Positions 9,660 to 18,561 of a stretch of 48,783 bases of DNA are shown here, piece by piece. Position 1 is the first letter of the stretch. Each line of letters starts with the position of its first letter. The DNA is from JBJXGE01 sp046154185 (lineage in GTDB: Bacteria > Planctomycetota > UBA8108 > UBA1146 > JAJFFE01), in contig JBJXGE010000092.1 of the NCBI GenBank assembly GCA_046154185.1, positions 1-48,783 of the forward strand. Direction: 5' to 3'. Below the pieces are notes generated by a model that made no database searches, had not been told where the DNA came from, and saw nothing but the letters and a program-made list of their open reading frames with translations. The translations under genes were made by a program, and so were the position numbers.

Positions 9660-11960
9660 ATGGCGGCTCGTCGCACTCACCCCTCGTTGGCCGCACGCCC
9701 AGCAGGCGCCGAGACAACAATCTTGCCGTCAACGAAGCCCGCCCACTCGCCACTCATCGTCCTGACACTCGCCGGTCCGACATTTTTGGCGCTCGTCCTC
9801 GCATTGCCCGCGGCGTCGGGCGGGTTTGTGCTCGACGATCTGCACATCGTGCGCGAGGACGCGCGTCTCGCCTCGCTAACGAATGTGCCAAGTCTCTTCA
9901 TCGACAATTATTGGGGCGACTTTTCGGCCTGTGGTCTCTACCGACCACTGACGCTCACGAGTTTCGCATTGGAGCGTGCGCTCTGGGGCGTTGGATCGGC
10001 GGCGCCTTATCACATCACAAACGCCATCTTGTACGCGGTCGCCACGCTGCTGATCGCGCTCATTGCGCTGCGGCTCAACTGTTCCGCAGGCGCCGCACTC
10101 GTCGCCACCGCACTCTTTGCGTGCCATCCCGTTCACACGGAAGCCGTCGTGCCGATCGTCGGTCGGTCGGAACTCGGCTGTCTCATTTTTCTATTGTTCG
10201 GCATTTTCGTCGCCTTGGGCCGCGATTCGCGGCGGCCGAGTTGGAAGCGCGCGCTCGGCATCACGATCTGTTTCCTCGGCTCGATACTCTGCAAGGAAAC
10301 CGGCATTGCGTTGTTGCCGTTGCTCTTCGTCGTTGCGCTGACGCAATCGCCGAGCGGGAATGCGCCCGAGCGCGCGCGCGGATGGCTTGCGCACCTCGTC
10401 GATGGGTGGCGCGTTTGGCTGCTGTTGTTGTCGGCGTTCGGCATCTGGTTCGCGTTACGCCACATCGCGCTCTCGGATGGTGTGTTGCCCGCGTCCGAGC
10501 TCAACAACTTGCTCGCCTCGCGCGACGGGATGGGGCGACTCGCCGGCGGCCTCGCGACGACGTGCAAGTACTTTGGCATGTTGCTGTGGTCTTGGCCGTT
10601 GTCGAGCGACTATTCGCTGCGCGCGCTCGACCCGCCGTCGTCCTTGTGGGCGTTCTCGAGTCTTCTTGGACTCGCACTATGGCTCGCGGTCGGAGTTGGC
10701 ATTGGCTATGGGATCACGCGATTGATTGCGACGAATCGAGGCGCTGCGAACGGCGCAGCCAGCGACGCGGTGCGTGTGCGCACCATCACGCTGGGATTGG
10801 CAATCATCGGCGCGTGCTTGCTACCGGTCGCAAATATGTTCTTCGCGACCGGGACGATTTTCGCCGAGCGCTTACTCTTCTCGCCCAGCGCCGGCTTCGC
10901 GCTCGTGACCGCCGGGCTCTTCCACACGGTCTGGTCAGCGTCGAGAGTGCGACGTGGCCTCGCCATGACGGTGACGCTCGGTGCGTGCACGCTCGGCGCG
11001 ACGGGATTCCTCGTGCGCATTCCCGATTGGCGCGATGAACTCTCGCTCGCCCGCTCCATCGTCCAAACTCAACCGCTGAGCGCAAAGGGTCACGAGAAAC
11101 TCGGCTGGGAGTTGAGAAACTTGGCGCTCAAATCGGGAACACCGCAGACCGAGCGCGACCGGCTCCTCGCCGAGGCCGAGCACGAACTCTCGCGCGCCGT
11201 CGAGATCTGTCCAACTTACGAAAACGCCTGGCTCAACCTCAGCATCGTTTACTTGCAGCGCAACAAACTCGTGGAATGGGAAGCGGCGGCGCGCCAGCAT
11301 GCGGCACTCGATCCGGCTTCGGTACAAGCCTACGCGAACATGGCGCATGTGCACTTCCGCGCGCAGCGTTTCGACGAAGCGTTGCGCGTCGCTGACGCTG
11401 GACTTGCGCGTTGGCCGACGCAACGGCAACTGCGCCGACGCCGATATGACGCGCTGGTGGGACTCGGACGGCAAGCGGAAGCGATGCCGTTATTGGAAGA
11501 ACTTTGTCGCGATCCCGACGCCGACCTGATGCTCCTCCTTGTCCAGGCGCAGCACCGCGCCATGCAAGGCGATTTCGCGGGCGCGCGGCGATCGCTCGAT
11601 CAACTCATCGCGACACCGCCTGACCACCCACAGTTTGAGTTGGCGCAGCTTGAGCTGCCGGCGTATTACAACAATCGCGGTCTGACGCACGCGAGTGAAG
11701 GTCGCCACGCTGCGGCGCTCGCGGACTACAACTCTGCGCTCGCCCTTCGATCGGAGTTTACGCTAGCGCTTGGCAACAAAACCGCGGCACTTATCGCCCT
11801 GAATCGCCTCGACGAAGCAGATGCCGTGCTCGCGGAACTCGCACGCGTCGCGGGTGAAAACGCCGCTGCGCCGTTACGCGCGCAGCTCGCCAAACGTCGC
11901 GCTCAGACGACCGCCCCGCCTTCGGGTCCGCGCAAAATTAACTTTACAGTTGGAGGTTGA
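9660..11960 (+). CDS. TMTC-like multi-pass membrane protein with TPR repeats
   Basis: A 766-residue membrane protein resembling the TMTC/PMT-related GT-C glycosyltransferase-like group. The N-terminal half (about 30-455) has many hydrophobic helices and the diagnostic segments VLDDLHIVREDARL, YRPLTLTSFALERALWG, HITNAILYAVATLLIALI and HPVHTEAVVPIVGRSELG. The acidic DD after the first membrane helix is the usual GT-C catalytic-loop position. The C-terminal half (about 460-750) is TPR (AEHELSRAVEICPTYENAWLNLSIVYLQRNK; RFDEALRVADAGLARWP). The likely role is transfer of a lipid-linked sugar to extracytoplasmic proteins, with TPR for substrate binding; no substrate can be named. The final residues GPRKINFTVGG and the stop are encoded inside a palindromic repeat (11924-12100), so the original C-terminus may have been replaced. 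No clear ribosome-binding site precedes ATG 9660. Confidence 0.85.
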   Translation: MAARRTHPSLAARPAGAETTILPSTKPAHSPLIVLTLAGPTFLALVLALPAASGGFVLDDLHIVREDARLASLTNVPSLFIDNYWGDFSACGLYRPLTLTSFALERALWGVGSAAPYHITNAILYAVATLLIALIALRLNCSAGAALVATALFACHPVHTEAVVPIVGRSELGCLIFLLFGIFVALGRDSRRPSWKRALGITICFLGSILCKETGIALLPLLFVVALTQSPSGNAPERARGWLAHLVDGWRVWLLLLSAFGIWFALRHIALSDGVLPASELNNLLASRDGMGRLAGGLATTCKYFGMLLWSWPLSSDYSLRALDPPSSLWAFSSLLGLALWLAVGVGIGYGITRLIATNRGAANGAASDAVRVRTITLGLAIIGACLLPVANMFFATGTIFAERLLFSPSAGFALVTAGLFHTVWSASRVRRGLAMTVTLGACTLGATGFLVRIPDWRDELSLARSIVQTQPLSAKGHEKLGWELRNLALKSGTPQTERDRLLAEAEHELSRAVEICPTYENAWLNLSIVYLQRNKLVEWEAAARQHAALDPASVQAYANMAHVHFRAQRFDEALRVADAGLARWPTQRQLRRRRYDALVGLGRQAEAMPLLEELCRDPDADLMLLLVQAQHRAMQGDFAGARRSLDQLIATPPDHPQFELAQLELPAYYNNRGLTHASEGRHAAALADYNSALALRSEFTLALGNKTAALIALNRLDEADAVLAELARVAGENAAAPLRAQLAKRRAQTTAPPSGPRKINFTVGG

Positions 11961-12100
11961 GATCTGACGTAGGTCCGTTCGCGGCGAACGAGCGGAACCG
12001 CAGGCGTAGCCTGGCTACGTCGAGGATTACGCGACTGAGACGCGAGCGGAGATACGTTGGAGATCGGCCTCCAAATGCGAAGTTAATTTTGCGCGGACCC
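11924..12100. repeat. 177-bp imperfect palindrome (MITE/REP-like element)
   Basis: Terminal inverted repeats start GGGTCCGCGCAAAATTAACT and match for 21 bp at the ends. The symmetry axis is at 12012, within the hairpin CGTAGC-CTG-GCTACG. Aligning the two 87-nt arms by hand gives 63 identical positions plus about 7 G-U pairs. The left arm covers the last 12 codons and stop of the TMTC-like gene. No target-site duplication is obvious. It most resembles a non-autonomous palindromic element; transcription would make one long hairpin that might also act as a 3' stabiliser or terminator. Confidence 0.85.
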
Positions 12101-12158
12101 TTAGAGTTTCGATCTGACCTGGAACGTCGGCGACGCGTCCGTTAAAACCCGGGGCGTC

Positions 12159-13577
12159 GTGGACATTCTCTGGAAGATTCTCGCTACTCTCGGTCTCGTC
12201 GCGCTCAACGGCTTCTTCGTCGGCGCCGAGTTCGCTGCGGTCGGCGCTCGAACCTCCCGGCTCGAGCTGGACGCCGAACGCAGTCTATGGGCGCGCCTCG
12301 GCCTCAAAGTGAAGCGTCGGCTCGACCTCTACCTCTCGACTTGTCAATTCGGCATCACGGTCGCATCACTCGGTCTCGGCTATGTGACAGAAACTGCGCT
12401 CGTCGGACTCCTCGAGCCGCTGATCGAAAGCGCCAATCTGCCCTACGACAGCCGTGTCGTAGGCGCTGGTATCGGACTCTCGATCGCGACGGCGTTGCAT
12501 GTCGTGATTGGCGAAGTGGCGCCGAAGAATCTCGCGATTTACTACCCAGACAAGATGTTGCTCGCGTTGGCGGCACCGCTCATCGCTTTCACCTACATCA
12601 CATATCCCGCGATCTGGCTACTGAACGCCGCCTCGAATGCGCTGCTGCGACTCGTCGGTGTGAAGATCGACCACTCTACGTTCGGCGGCTTGCCGCACAC
12701 CGCCGAGGAGCTGCGGAGCCTGCTGGAGCAGTCGGTCGAACGCGGGACGATCGCCAAGACATCGCACCAGATCCTCAAATCGGCGTTCGGCTTCGACGCT
12801 TTGAAGGTCCGGCAGATTATGACGCCGCGCACTGAAGTCGATTACTTGGTCCTCGGTCAACCGGTGCGCGACGTGTTGCGCACCGTGCAAAAATCCGCGT
12901 ACACACGACTACCATTGTGCGAACAAGATATCGATCACGTGATCGGGCTCATTCACATGAAGGATTTGTTCAACCAGCTCAAACTCGGCGCCGAACCAAG
13001 CCGGCCGAAGTTAGAGAAGTTGGCCGATTCCGACCGGCGCGCAGCTCCGCCGGCCGTGCAAGTCATCGGCTCGGTCGATATCGATCTCAAGAAGATTCGC
13101 CGCGACATTTTGTTTGTGCCTGAGATGTTGCCGATTCCGAAACTGCTGCGGCAATTTCAGCACTCGCAAACGCACATGGCGGTCGTCGTCGATGAGTACG
13201 GTGCGACGCGCGGGATCGTCACCTTAGAGGACGTGATCGAGGAACTCGTGGGCGAAATCCTCGACGAGTTCGACAGCGAGGCGCATCCGGCCTTCGTGAT
13301 CGAGGGTGAGAGCTTCCGCGTCAACGGACTCTATCCAATGCATGAGTTGCGCACGCGACTCGACCTCACCGGAATTGACGCCGATGACACGGACACCACC
13401 ACCCTCAACGGCTACCTCGTGCGGCAACTCGGCCGCTGGCCGCGTCCCGGCGACATGGTCGCGCTTGGCAACTACAACGTGCGCGTTGTCTCGTTGACGA
13501 AGAAACGGGTCGGACAAGTGCTGATATCACCAGTCACGCAGAATACTGCCCGCGCCGACGGTCCGGGCGAGTCGTAG
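12159..13577 (+). CDS. CNNM/CorC-HlyC family membrane protein (DUF21, CBS pair, CorC_HlyC)
   Basis: A 472-residue protein of the so-called hemolysin C/CorC family, related to CNNM Mg2+ transporters. DUF21 occupies about 1-190 with several hydrophobic helices (LATLGLVALNGFFVGAEFAAV; TCQFGITVASLGLGYVTE; IGEVAPKNLAIYYPDK). A CBS pair follows at about 215-340 (QIMTPRTEVDYLVLGQPVRDVL; MAVVVDEYGATRGIVTLEDV), then a CorC_HlyC domain at about 355-445 (GLYPMHELRTRLDLTG; GNYNVRVVSL). Domain order and length are standard. The expected role is divalent-cation (Mg2+/Co2+) transport or homeostasis in the inner membrane, with adenine nucleotides sensed by the CBS domains. The start is GTG 12159, with only weak Shine-Dalgarno sequence. 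It lies downstream of the palindrome and is followed by a strong convergent terminator region. Confidence 0.92.
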   Translation: MDILWKILATLGLVALNGFFVGAEFAAVGARTSRLELDAERSLWARLGLKVKRRLDLYLSTCQFGITVASLGLGYVTETALVGLLEPLIESANLPYDSRVVGAGIGLSIATALHVVIGEVAPKNLAIYYPDKMLLALAAPLIAFTYITYPAIWLLNAASNALLRLVGVKIDHSTFGGLPHTAEELRSLLEQSVERGTIAKTSHQILKSAFGFDALKVRQIMTPRTEVDYLVLGQPVRDVLRTVQKSAYTRLPLCEQDIDHVIGLIHMKDLFNQLKLGAEPSRPKLEKLADSDRRAAPPAVQVIGSVDIDLKKIRRDILFVPEMLPIPKLLRQFQHSQTHMAVVVDEYGATRGIVTLEDVIEELVGEILDEFDSEAHPAFVIEGESFRVNGLYPMHELRTRLDLTGIDADDTDTTTLNGYLVRQLGRWPRPGDMVALGNYNVRVVSLTKKRVGQVLISPVTQNTARADGPGES

Positions 13578-13579
13578 TC

Positions 13580-13619
13580 GGCAGGCGCCGTCCAAGATCA
13601 GTGCGCGCTTGCGCCTGCC
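13580..13619. terminator. hairpin just after the CorC-like gene
   Basis: GGCAGGCGC (13580-13588) pairs with GCGCCTGCC (13611-13619) across a 22-nt loop. It begins 3 nt after the stop codon. There is no T-run on the plus strand, so it may be a processing hairpin or a weak terminator. Confidence 0.45.
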
Positions 13620-13664
13620 AAAAAATCACCCTGTTGGGACGGCGAAACCGTCGCAACAGGGTGA
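13620..13664 (-). terminator. intrinsic terminator
   Basis: TCACCCTGTTG (13626-13636) pairs perfectly with CAACAGGGTGA (13654-13664), with an inner GACGG/CCGTC stem around a GCGAAA-type loop. On the minus strand it is followed by six T (complement of 13620-13625). It ends the minus-strand HEAT-repeat gene and is the clearest intrinsic terminator in the window. Confidence 0.9.
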
Positions 13665-13704
13665 ATTAGAACACGCGCGATTTTAAGCCAAGGGTTCGCG
13701 TTGG

Positions 13705-15939
13705 TTAGTTCTTCATCGTTGCCGACTGGATGCGGCCACGAGAAATGGCGCTGGCCCGCTGAATCTGCACGTCCTGACTATCGCGCGCGGACGTGAAGAT
13801 CAAATCGACTTGCGAGTCGACCGTCCCCTTGCCGTGATTGAGCGCGCCCAACGCCAGCAACACCTCGCAGCGCAGCTTCGGCGAAGCGCTCTCGCCTTCG
13901 TTCCAAATGTTGATCAGATTGCCCTGCGCCGCGCTAATGCCGAGCGCCGCGACAATTTTGCACGCGACAGTACGCACGGCCTCATCGCGATTCTCGAGCA
14001 CTTCGACAACTTCTTCGGCGCAACGCTGCGCCGGAAAGACGCTGTCGCGCGTCGTGAGAAACTCGAGCGCGTGCGCGGCGCGGAGTGCGATCTCGCCCTC
14101 ACGTGCGCGCTCGCCGGTCATCGCGGCAAACTGCGGCTTCACGACGTCATCCCGCAGACGCAATGCGTCCACCGAGCGGTTCGTCACGAAAACGCGATTC
14201 TCGGCTTTCTCGAAAGTCAAACGCGTCTCGTCGACTTTCTCGTCTCGCGCGATGACGAGGATCGGCGTGTCCTTGGTGCGGTAATCAGCACGCAAACGAC
14301 GGATCATCTCCGCGGCCGGGTGCTCTTGCTTGTCTTTCACGATGTCACGGACAAGGAGCGCCGCCAAATTCGCGTCGAGCACAATCAAGTCGTGCGGATA
14401 GCTAAACGCGCGCTGCAAAGCGACCACGCTGCTCGGCTCGTTGAAACTCGCGGTGTTGCTCTTGCGCAACAGGTCCGCGACGTGGAGCGCATCCTCTTGC
14501 TCCGAAAACACCGTCAGCGCTAGGCGGCGATTCGAGTCCACGAGCGCCTCGGCGAGATTATCGACCGTCGTCTGGCTACCCGCAAAACTCAACGGGTTCA
14601 TGTAGGTCACGCACTCGGAGGCGGCGAAGCGAACGCCCCGATGCTCGAACGTCTGTGCCTTATCGAGAACGGACGGCACGCTCGCGACGCGAGTGCCAGG
14701 CGTCAATGCGTCACGAATCGACGTGATCGCCTCGATTGCGACTTCCGGCCGGTGCTCGGCAAGCGAGCGCTCGACGGCGCGCAGCAACAGGTCAAACGAC
14801 AAACTCGCCGCGCGATTGCGCACTTGGTGCATCGAGAGTGACTCGGCCTTTAGCTCGGTCTTCCGGGCTTCGTCTGCTTTGCTTTCTACTGCGTCGGCGA
14901 CCGCAACGTATTCGGCGTACTGCGCAAAAACATTGCACGCTCCGAGTACTTGCGCTTCGACACCGTTCGGTTTGGCCGCGAGCGCGTCACCGATAAACTG
15001 CTCGGCACGCAACTCGTTGAGCGCCCAACCATGCACGCTCTTGAAACTCAATTTGCCCGCATCGTCGAGACTCCAGATCACCGGCTCGTGATACGAGAGG
15101 TTCATGTAGTCCGAATCGAGGTAGAAACGGGTTGCTTGCTCGAGCAACAATTCGTACGCGCCGAGTTTGCCTTTGCTTGAATCGCAGTTCATCAACGCCG
15201 CGGACGCCTGCTCACGAATAATCTCGTCTTTCGTGCGCTCCGCCAACGCTTTGAGACTCGGCGCCGCGGCGGCGCTACGAACAGCGTTCAGAACCGCGAT
15301 CGAACCGAGCACAACATTTGCGTCCGAGTGCTGAAGCGTGCGGCACAGCGGAACGACCGCGTCTTCATTGAGTTTCACGAGCGCTTGAATCGCGCGAACG
15401 CGCACCGGCTGCTCGGCGCTCCCGAGTCGCTCGGCGAGTCCCGGGATCAAGTACATGCCATGGGCCGTGATCATGGTGTGCATTTGGCGCGTGCGCTCGA
15501 CGACGTCATCGAAACCGAAATACGCGGTCAGCGCCGTGTTGACAGCTTCCGCGTCGGAACTGCGACGACGCACTTCCGTCGAGATCGTTCGCTCCAACGC
15601 CCACAGCACCTTCTGTAATTTCGGCTCGTTCGCGCCCATCATCTTGATCAGAAGCGCGTAGCCGGCCTGGTCGATCCAGGCCATCGCTTCGTCATTGGTG
15701 GGATCCGCGAGCAATGCTTGCTCGAAATTCTGAACGGCGCCGGCGAGATTTCCTTGCTGGTATTGAGTCGTACCGGCTTGCAGCAGTTGCAGGACTTCGG
15801 GGCGCGTGTCCGCATTTACGCACGCGGTCGAAAACGGCAATCCACACAACACCAGCGCGCCGACGCGCAGCCAAGCCGTGCTCACTGCAGATCTCGACAC
15901 TTTCGACGCGACGGCGTTCAATCCAACCTGTGGCCGCAT
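13705..15939 (-). CDS. secreted TPR/HEAT-repeat protein with a receiver-like segment
   Basis: A 744-residue predicted exported protein of unknown function. The N-terminus has a basic/hydrophobic signal peptide (STAWLRVGALVLCGLPFSTACVNA). One TPR-like unit follows (GTTQYQQGNLAGAVQNFEQALLADPTNDEAM). HEAT-like helices are at about 140-260 (VRVRAIQALVKLNEDAVVPLCRTLQHSD; VLGSIAVLNAVRSAAAAPSLKAL) and again near the C-terminus (EEVVEVLENRDEAVRTVACKIVAALG). About 450-600 looks like a degenerate response-regulator receiver: LTVFSEQEDALHVADLL, then DLIVLDANL with an Asp at the phospho-acceptor position, then TPILVIARDEKVDE, with no clear conserved Lys. I chose ATG 15939, preceded by AAGGAAGCAGGGG, rather than GTG 15966. 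It is monocistronic, with an intrinsic terminator downstream. Confidence 0.8.
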   Translation of the reverse strand: MRPQVGLNAVASKVSRSAVSTAWLRVGALVLCGLPFSTACVNADTRPEVLQLLQAGTTQYQQGNLAGAVQNFEQALLADPTNDEAMAWIDQAGYALLIKMMGANEPKLQKVLWALERTISTEVRRRSSDAEAVNTALTAYFGFDDVVERTRQMHTMITAHGMYLIPGLAERLGSAEQPVRVRAIQALVKLNEDAVVPLCRTLQHSDANVVLGSIAVLNAVRSAAAAPSLKALAERTKDEIIREQASAALMNCDSSKGKLGAYELLLEQATRFYLDSDYMNLSYHEPVIWSLDDAGKLSFKSVHGWALNELRAEQFIGDALAAKPNGVEAQVLGACNVFAQYAEYVAVADAVESKADEARKTELKAESLSMHQVRNRAASLSFDLLLRAVERSLAEHRPEVAIEAITSIRDALTPGTRVASVPSVLDKAQTFEHRGVRFAASECVTYMNPLSFAGSQTTVDNLAEALVDSNRRLALTVFSEQEDALHVADLLRKSNTASFNEPSSVVALQRAFSYPHDLIVLDANLAALLVRDIVKDKQEHPAAEMIRRLRADYRTKDTPILVIARDEKVDETRLTFEKAENRVFVTNRSVDALRLRDDVVKPQFAAMTGERAREGEIALRAAHALEFLTTRDSVFPAQRCAEEVVEVLENRDEAVRTVACKIVAALGISAAQGNLINIWNEGESASPKLRCEVLLALGALNHGKGTVDSQVDLIFTSARDSQDVQIQRASAISRGRIQSATMKN

Positions 15940-16819
15940 ACCCCTGCTTCCTTTTCCGCGCTGCACTCGCCATGCTCGTGCACTCCTCAGTTCAACTGGG
16001 AGTCCTTAACCGTATCGAGCGCCGGATGGCCTCAACGGTTACGTCCGCTCACTTGGCCTCGAGCGGATTCACGATCATAGCTCGTTAGTTTCGCTCTCAC
16101 TTCGCTGCGGGCGGTATGCCAGCAGCGAACCCCGTGCTGTTCTCAGGCAAACTTGGCACTTCGGAACGACACCCCATCATTCCGTTTTCAATCTGTCATT
16201 CCGAAACTCCGAGGCGCCCGCGATTGTGCGGTTCGACATTCGGCGCGACTCGTATGCCCATTCCCTTGACCGGTGCGACCCTCGCATTCTTGCGGATCTC
16301 TCACACGAATGGCGGGAATTGCGTTGAAAATCCAGCGGGCGGAATTATATCAATGCCCCCTGATGCGTCAACCCGAGGCCCCCGTCGGACGCGCGCGGTC
16401 GAGGTTCGAAATCTTTTCAGGCGCGACCCTTCGGTGCGAAGGCGCGTAATGCGAGGACGGGAGGATGAGGCAGGGCGTGTGGCAGGACTCGATGATTGAC
16501 GTGCCGAGGAAACACCCCATTCGAGCGCGCGCGGGACGGCGGGACGCGACAAATATTGTCGGTCCGCCGCCGTGGGACCGCGTTCGAGGCCTTATTTGCC
16601 GAGTCGGCGGCGAACCTAAGGGTTCGCGCGCGGTCGGCCGGCTGGCAATCGGCCCGCCGGCAATCGGCCCGTCGGCAATCGACCCGCCGGCAACCGACCC
16701 GATCGCGGGCTCCCTGATCCGCCGCCACCGTATGCAATGGTCGGGCCCGACGGGATTTCGAGCTCGGCCAGCCGCTAGATTGCAGATCGCGCCGGGTCGC
16801 CGATGAATACGAGCAGGCG
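15940..16819. other. 880-bp intergenic region upstream of two divergent genes
   Basis: No supported gene. It separates the divergent HEAT-repeat and ECF sigma genes and so should carry both promoters. The only structure I can point to is the 15-bp x 4 tandem repeat at 16644-16703. A pair ATG AAT...TGA at 16804-16821 makes a six-codon mini-frame whose stop overlaps the sigma-factor ATG. Confidence 0.5.
16644..16703. repeat. 15-bp tandem repeat, four copies
   Basis: The unit is GGCAATCGGCCCGCC; copies are at 16644, 16659, 16674 and 16689 with 1-5 differences each from the first. It ends 116 bp before the ECF sigma start, within the probable promoter/leader region, and may be an operator array or neutral expansion. 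Confidence 0.85.
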
Positions 16820-17494
16820 ATGAATAACTTGGCGCCGGGGGCGTACCCCTCTTCGACTCCTGAGCCGTCACGCGTTCATTCGACCGACCCGGAACGCGAG
16901 GCGTCGGACCGCGAGGACGCGGGTTGGGCCCAGGCGGTCGTGGGCGGAGATGTCGAGTCGTTCGACAAACTCTACCTCAAGTACCGGGACCGCGTGTTCG
17001 CCGTGATTCTGCGCGTGGTCCATCACCGAGAAGATGCGCTCGAAGGGTCGCAGGAAGTTTTCGCCAAAGTTTACCGAGCGTTGAGCAGTTTTGATCCGGC
17101 GACGCGCTTTTACACTTGGCTGTATCGCATCGCCATGAATCAGTCGATTGATCTGTTGCGGCGTCGCCGCGTGCGGCGCGAACAGAGTTTCGAACCGGAG
17201 CTGACATCGAGTACGGAACGGCGACGCCACGCCGGACCCGAGCGTGAGATGGAAGCGGCCGAGGTGCGGAGCCGACTCGCGGCGGCGCTCGCGGAATTGG
17301 CTGAGAAACACCGGCAAGTGTTCGTGCTCTACTCGCAGGAGAACATGAACTACAACGATATCGCCGCGATTCTGAACATTCCGATCGGCACCGTCATGTC
17401 GCGGCTCTTTTACGCGCGACGAAAATTGCGCGAAGCGTTGCCGCAGGATTGGGACCCGGGTGGGCGCCGAAGCCACGAGAGTCGGGAGGAGTGA
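16820..17494 (+). CDS. ECF-family RNA polymerase sigma factor
   Basis: A 224-residue group IV sigma factor. After a ~35-residue polar N-terminus, the sigma-2 region spans about 40-110 (AVVGGDVESFDKLYLKYRDRVFAVILRVVHHREDALEGSQEVFAKVY; TWLYRIAMNQSIDLLRRRR). Sigma-4 spans about 150-205 (LAELAEKHRQVFVLYSQENMNYNDIAAILNIPIGTVMSRLFYARRKLREAL), with a clear helix-turn-helix. It directs transcription of a regulon held in check by the anti-sigma gene 4 bp downstream. GAGCAGG upstream of ATG 16820 is a plausible Shine-Dalgarno. The promoter it recognises is not evident; many such factors autoregulate. Confidence 0.93.
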   Translation: MNNLAPGAYPSSTPEPSRVHSTDPEREASDREDAGWAQAVVGGDVESFDKLYLKYRDRVFAVILRVVHHREDALEGSQEVFAKVYRALSSFDPATRFYTWLYRIAMNQSIDLLRRRRVRREQSFEPELTSSTERRRHAGPEREMEAAEVRSRLAAALAELAEKHRQVFVLYSQENMNYNDIAAILNIPIGTVMSRLFYARRKLREALPQDWDPGGRRSHESREE

Positions 17495-17498
17495 ACCG

Positions 17499-18026
17499 AT
17501 GACAGAGCAACGACCGAACACGGTGCCGACCGCATGCACGCAAGTCCTGAACTTGGTCGCGCGCGACCTCGAGCGTGAGTTGTCCCCCGCCGAGGCGGAA
17601 ATCGTCGCGACGCATCTCGCGGGTTGCGGGCGCTGCGCAACCGAACTCACGCGCGGCGCCGAACTCGATCCCTGGCTGCGCGTCACGGACGCCGAGCTGC
17701 CGAACGCGTTCGAATGGCGGCGTGTCGACCGCGGCGTGTTTCAGGCCGTTGGTCGTGCGACTCAGTTTCAGGAGACACGGGCGCCGGCGGTCCAGCGTCA
17801 GTGGTCGCGTCTCTCCGTGTTCGGCGCGGGCGCGCTTGCCGCGCTCTTTGTGCTTGCAGTTTCCATTTTTGTCGCGATGCAGAATACTGGCGACCCAAGC
17901 CGCGGCAACGGCCAGGACTTGGGTTCATTCAGCTTGATGTCGGCCGAGGATAACGCGACGCAGGTCATCGTGTTGCCGGACACCGATGAAGAGGCAATTG
18001 TCGTCTACCTCGCGTCGAACGAATGA
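17499..18026 (+). CDS. membrane anti-sigma factor with zinc finger (zf-HC2)
   Basis: A 175-residue predicted anti-sigma factor for the ECF sigma factor encoded 4 bp upstream. The N-terminal ZAS/zf-HC2 motif is H39-x3-C43-x2-C46 (THLAGCGRCATEL), which normally binds zinc and clamps the sigma factor. A single membrane segment lies at about 104-130 (FGAGALAALFVLAVSIFVAM), leaving a short external domain of about 45 residues ending in DTDEEAIVVYLASNE. GGAGGAG is placed ideally for ATG 17499; an in-frame GTG at 17460 inside the sigma gene is less likely. The signal sensed outside is unknown. The next gene encodes a small secreted protein that could be linked to it. Confidence 0.85.
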   Translation: MTEQRPNTVPTACTQVLNLVARDLERELSPAEAEIVATHLAGCGRCATELTRGAELDPWLRVTDAELPNAFEWRRVDRGVFQAVGRATQFQETRAPAVQRQWSRLSVFGAGALAALFVLAVSIFVAMQNTGDPSRGNGQDLGSFSLMSAEDNATQVIVLPDTDEEAIVVYLASNE

Positions 18027-18075
18027 TGGTGTTGAAGACCGTGACCGCTTGCGCTAGAGCGAAGGGAGCATGAGC

Positions 18076-18561
18076 ATGAACGCAAAAAACCGCCGCCGCT
18101 TTGCCGTATCGCTCGCGCTCTTGTTCGCCGTTACCGGCATCGCGCCACGCGGCGCCCTCGGAGATGAGCCTAAGGGAGATGCCAAGTCGGTTGACGTCGT
18201 CGTCCACCACCTCATCGCGCGAAAGGTGAAAGACGAAGACAAGCCGAAGATCCCGAACGAAGTCGCGAAGTATTCGAAAGAGTTGCTCGGCACGCCGTAT
18301 AACTCCTTCACTTGGGAGGGCAGCAAACCGCTGACGGTGGAGGTCGACAAGCCGGTCGCGACGGAGATTCCGAAAAAACTCGGCACGCTTCAATTCATGC
18401 GCCACAAAGACGGCTCGATCAAAGCGGAGATCGCTCGCGAAGGCGTCAAAAACAAGATTGTTTTCACGCTCCAGCGACTGCCGGTCTTCTACGTGGTCAA
18501 GGAAATCAAACTCCCCGATGGCGGCGTGTATCTCGTGATTCTCGAGAAACAAGGCAAGTGA
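18076..18561 (+). CDS. small secreted protein of unknown function
   Basis: 161 residues with a clear signal peptide (NRRRFAVSLALLFAVTGIAPRGALG/DEP). The mature part is about 130 residues, rich in Lys/Asp/Glu and beta-prone, with no cysteine and no family I recognise (VVVHHLIARKVKDEDKPKIPNEVAKYSKELL; LQRLPVFYVVKEIKLPDGGVYLVILEKQ). GAAGGGAG is 7 nt before ATG 18076 but only 1 nt before ATG 18070, so I prefer 18076. It follows the anti-sigma gene by about 50 bp and overlaps the idi start. It could be the envelope signal protein of the sigma/anti-sigma pair, but that is inference from position. Confidence 0.75.
   Translation: MNAKNRRRFAVSLALLFAVTGIAPRGALGDEPKGDAKSVDVVVHHLIARKVKDEDKPKIPNEVAKYSKELLGTPYNSFTWEGSKPLTVEVDKPVATEIPKKLGTLQFMRHKDGSIKAEIAREGVKNKIVFTLQRLPVFYVVKEIKLPDGGVYLVILEKQGK

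Noticed and set aside
9911..11038. Plus-strand open frame of 375 codons within the TMTC-like gene
   Set aside because: Arg-rich shadow of the real frame, which has membrane helices and TPRs.
16465..16806. Possible 113-residue ORF containing a five-residue repeat (AIGPP, AIGPS, AIDPP)
   Set aside because: The repeat is just the translation of the 15-bp DNA repeat, the Shine-Dalgarno abuts the ATG with no spacing, and no other protein feature supports it.
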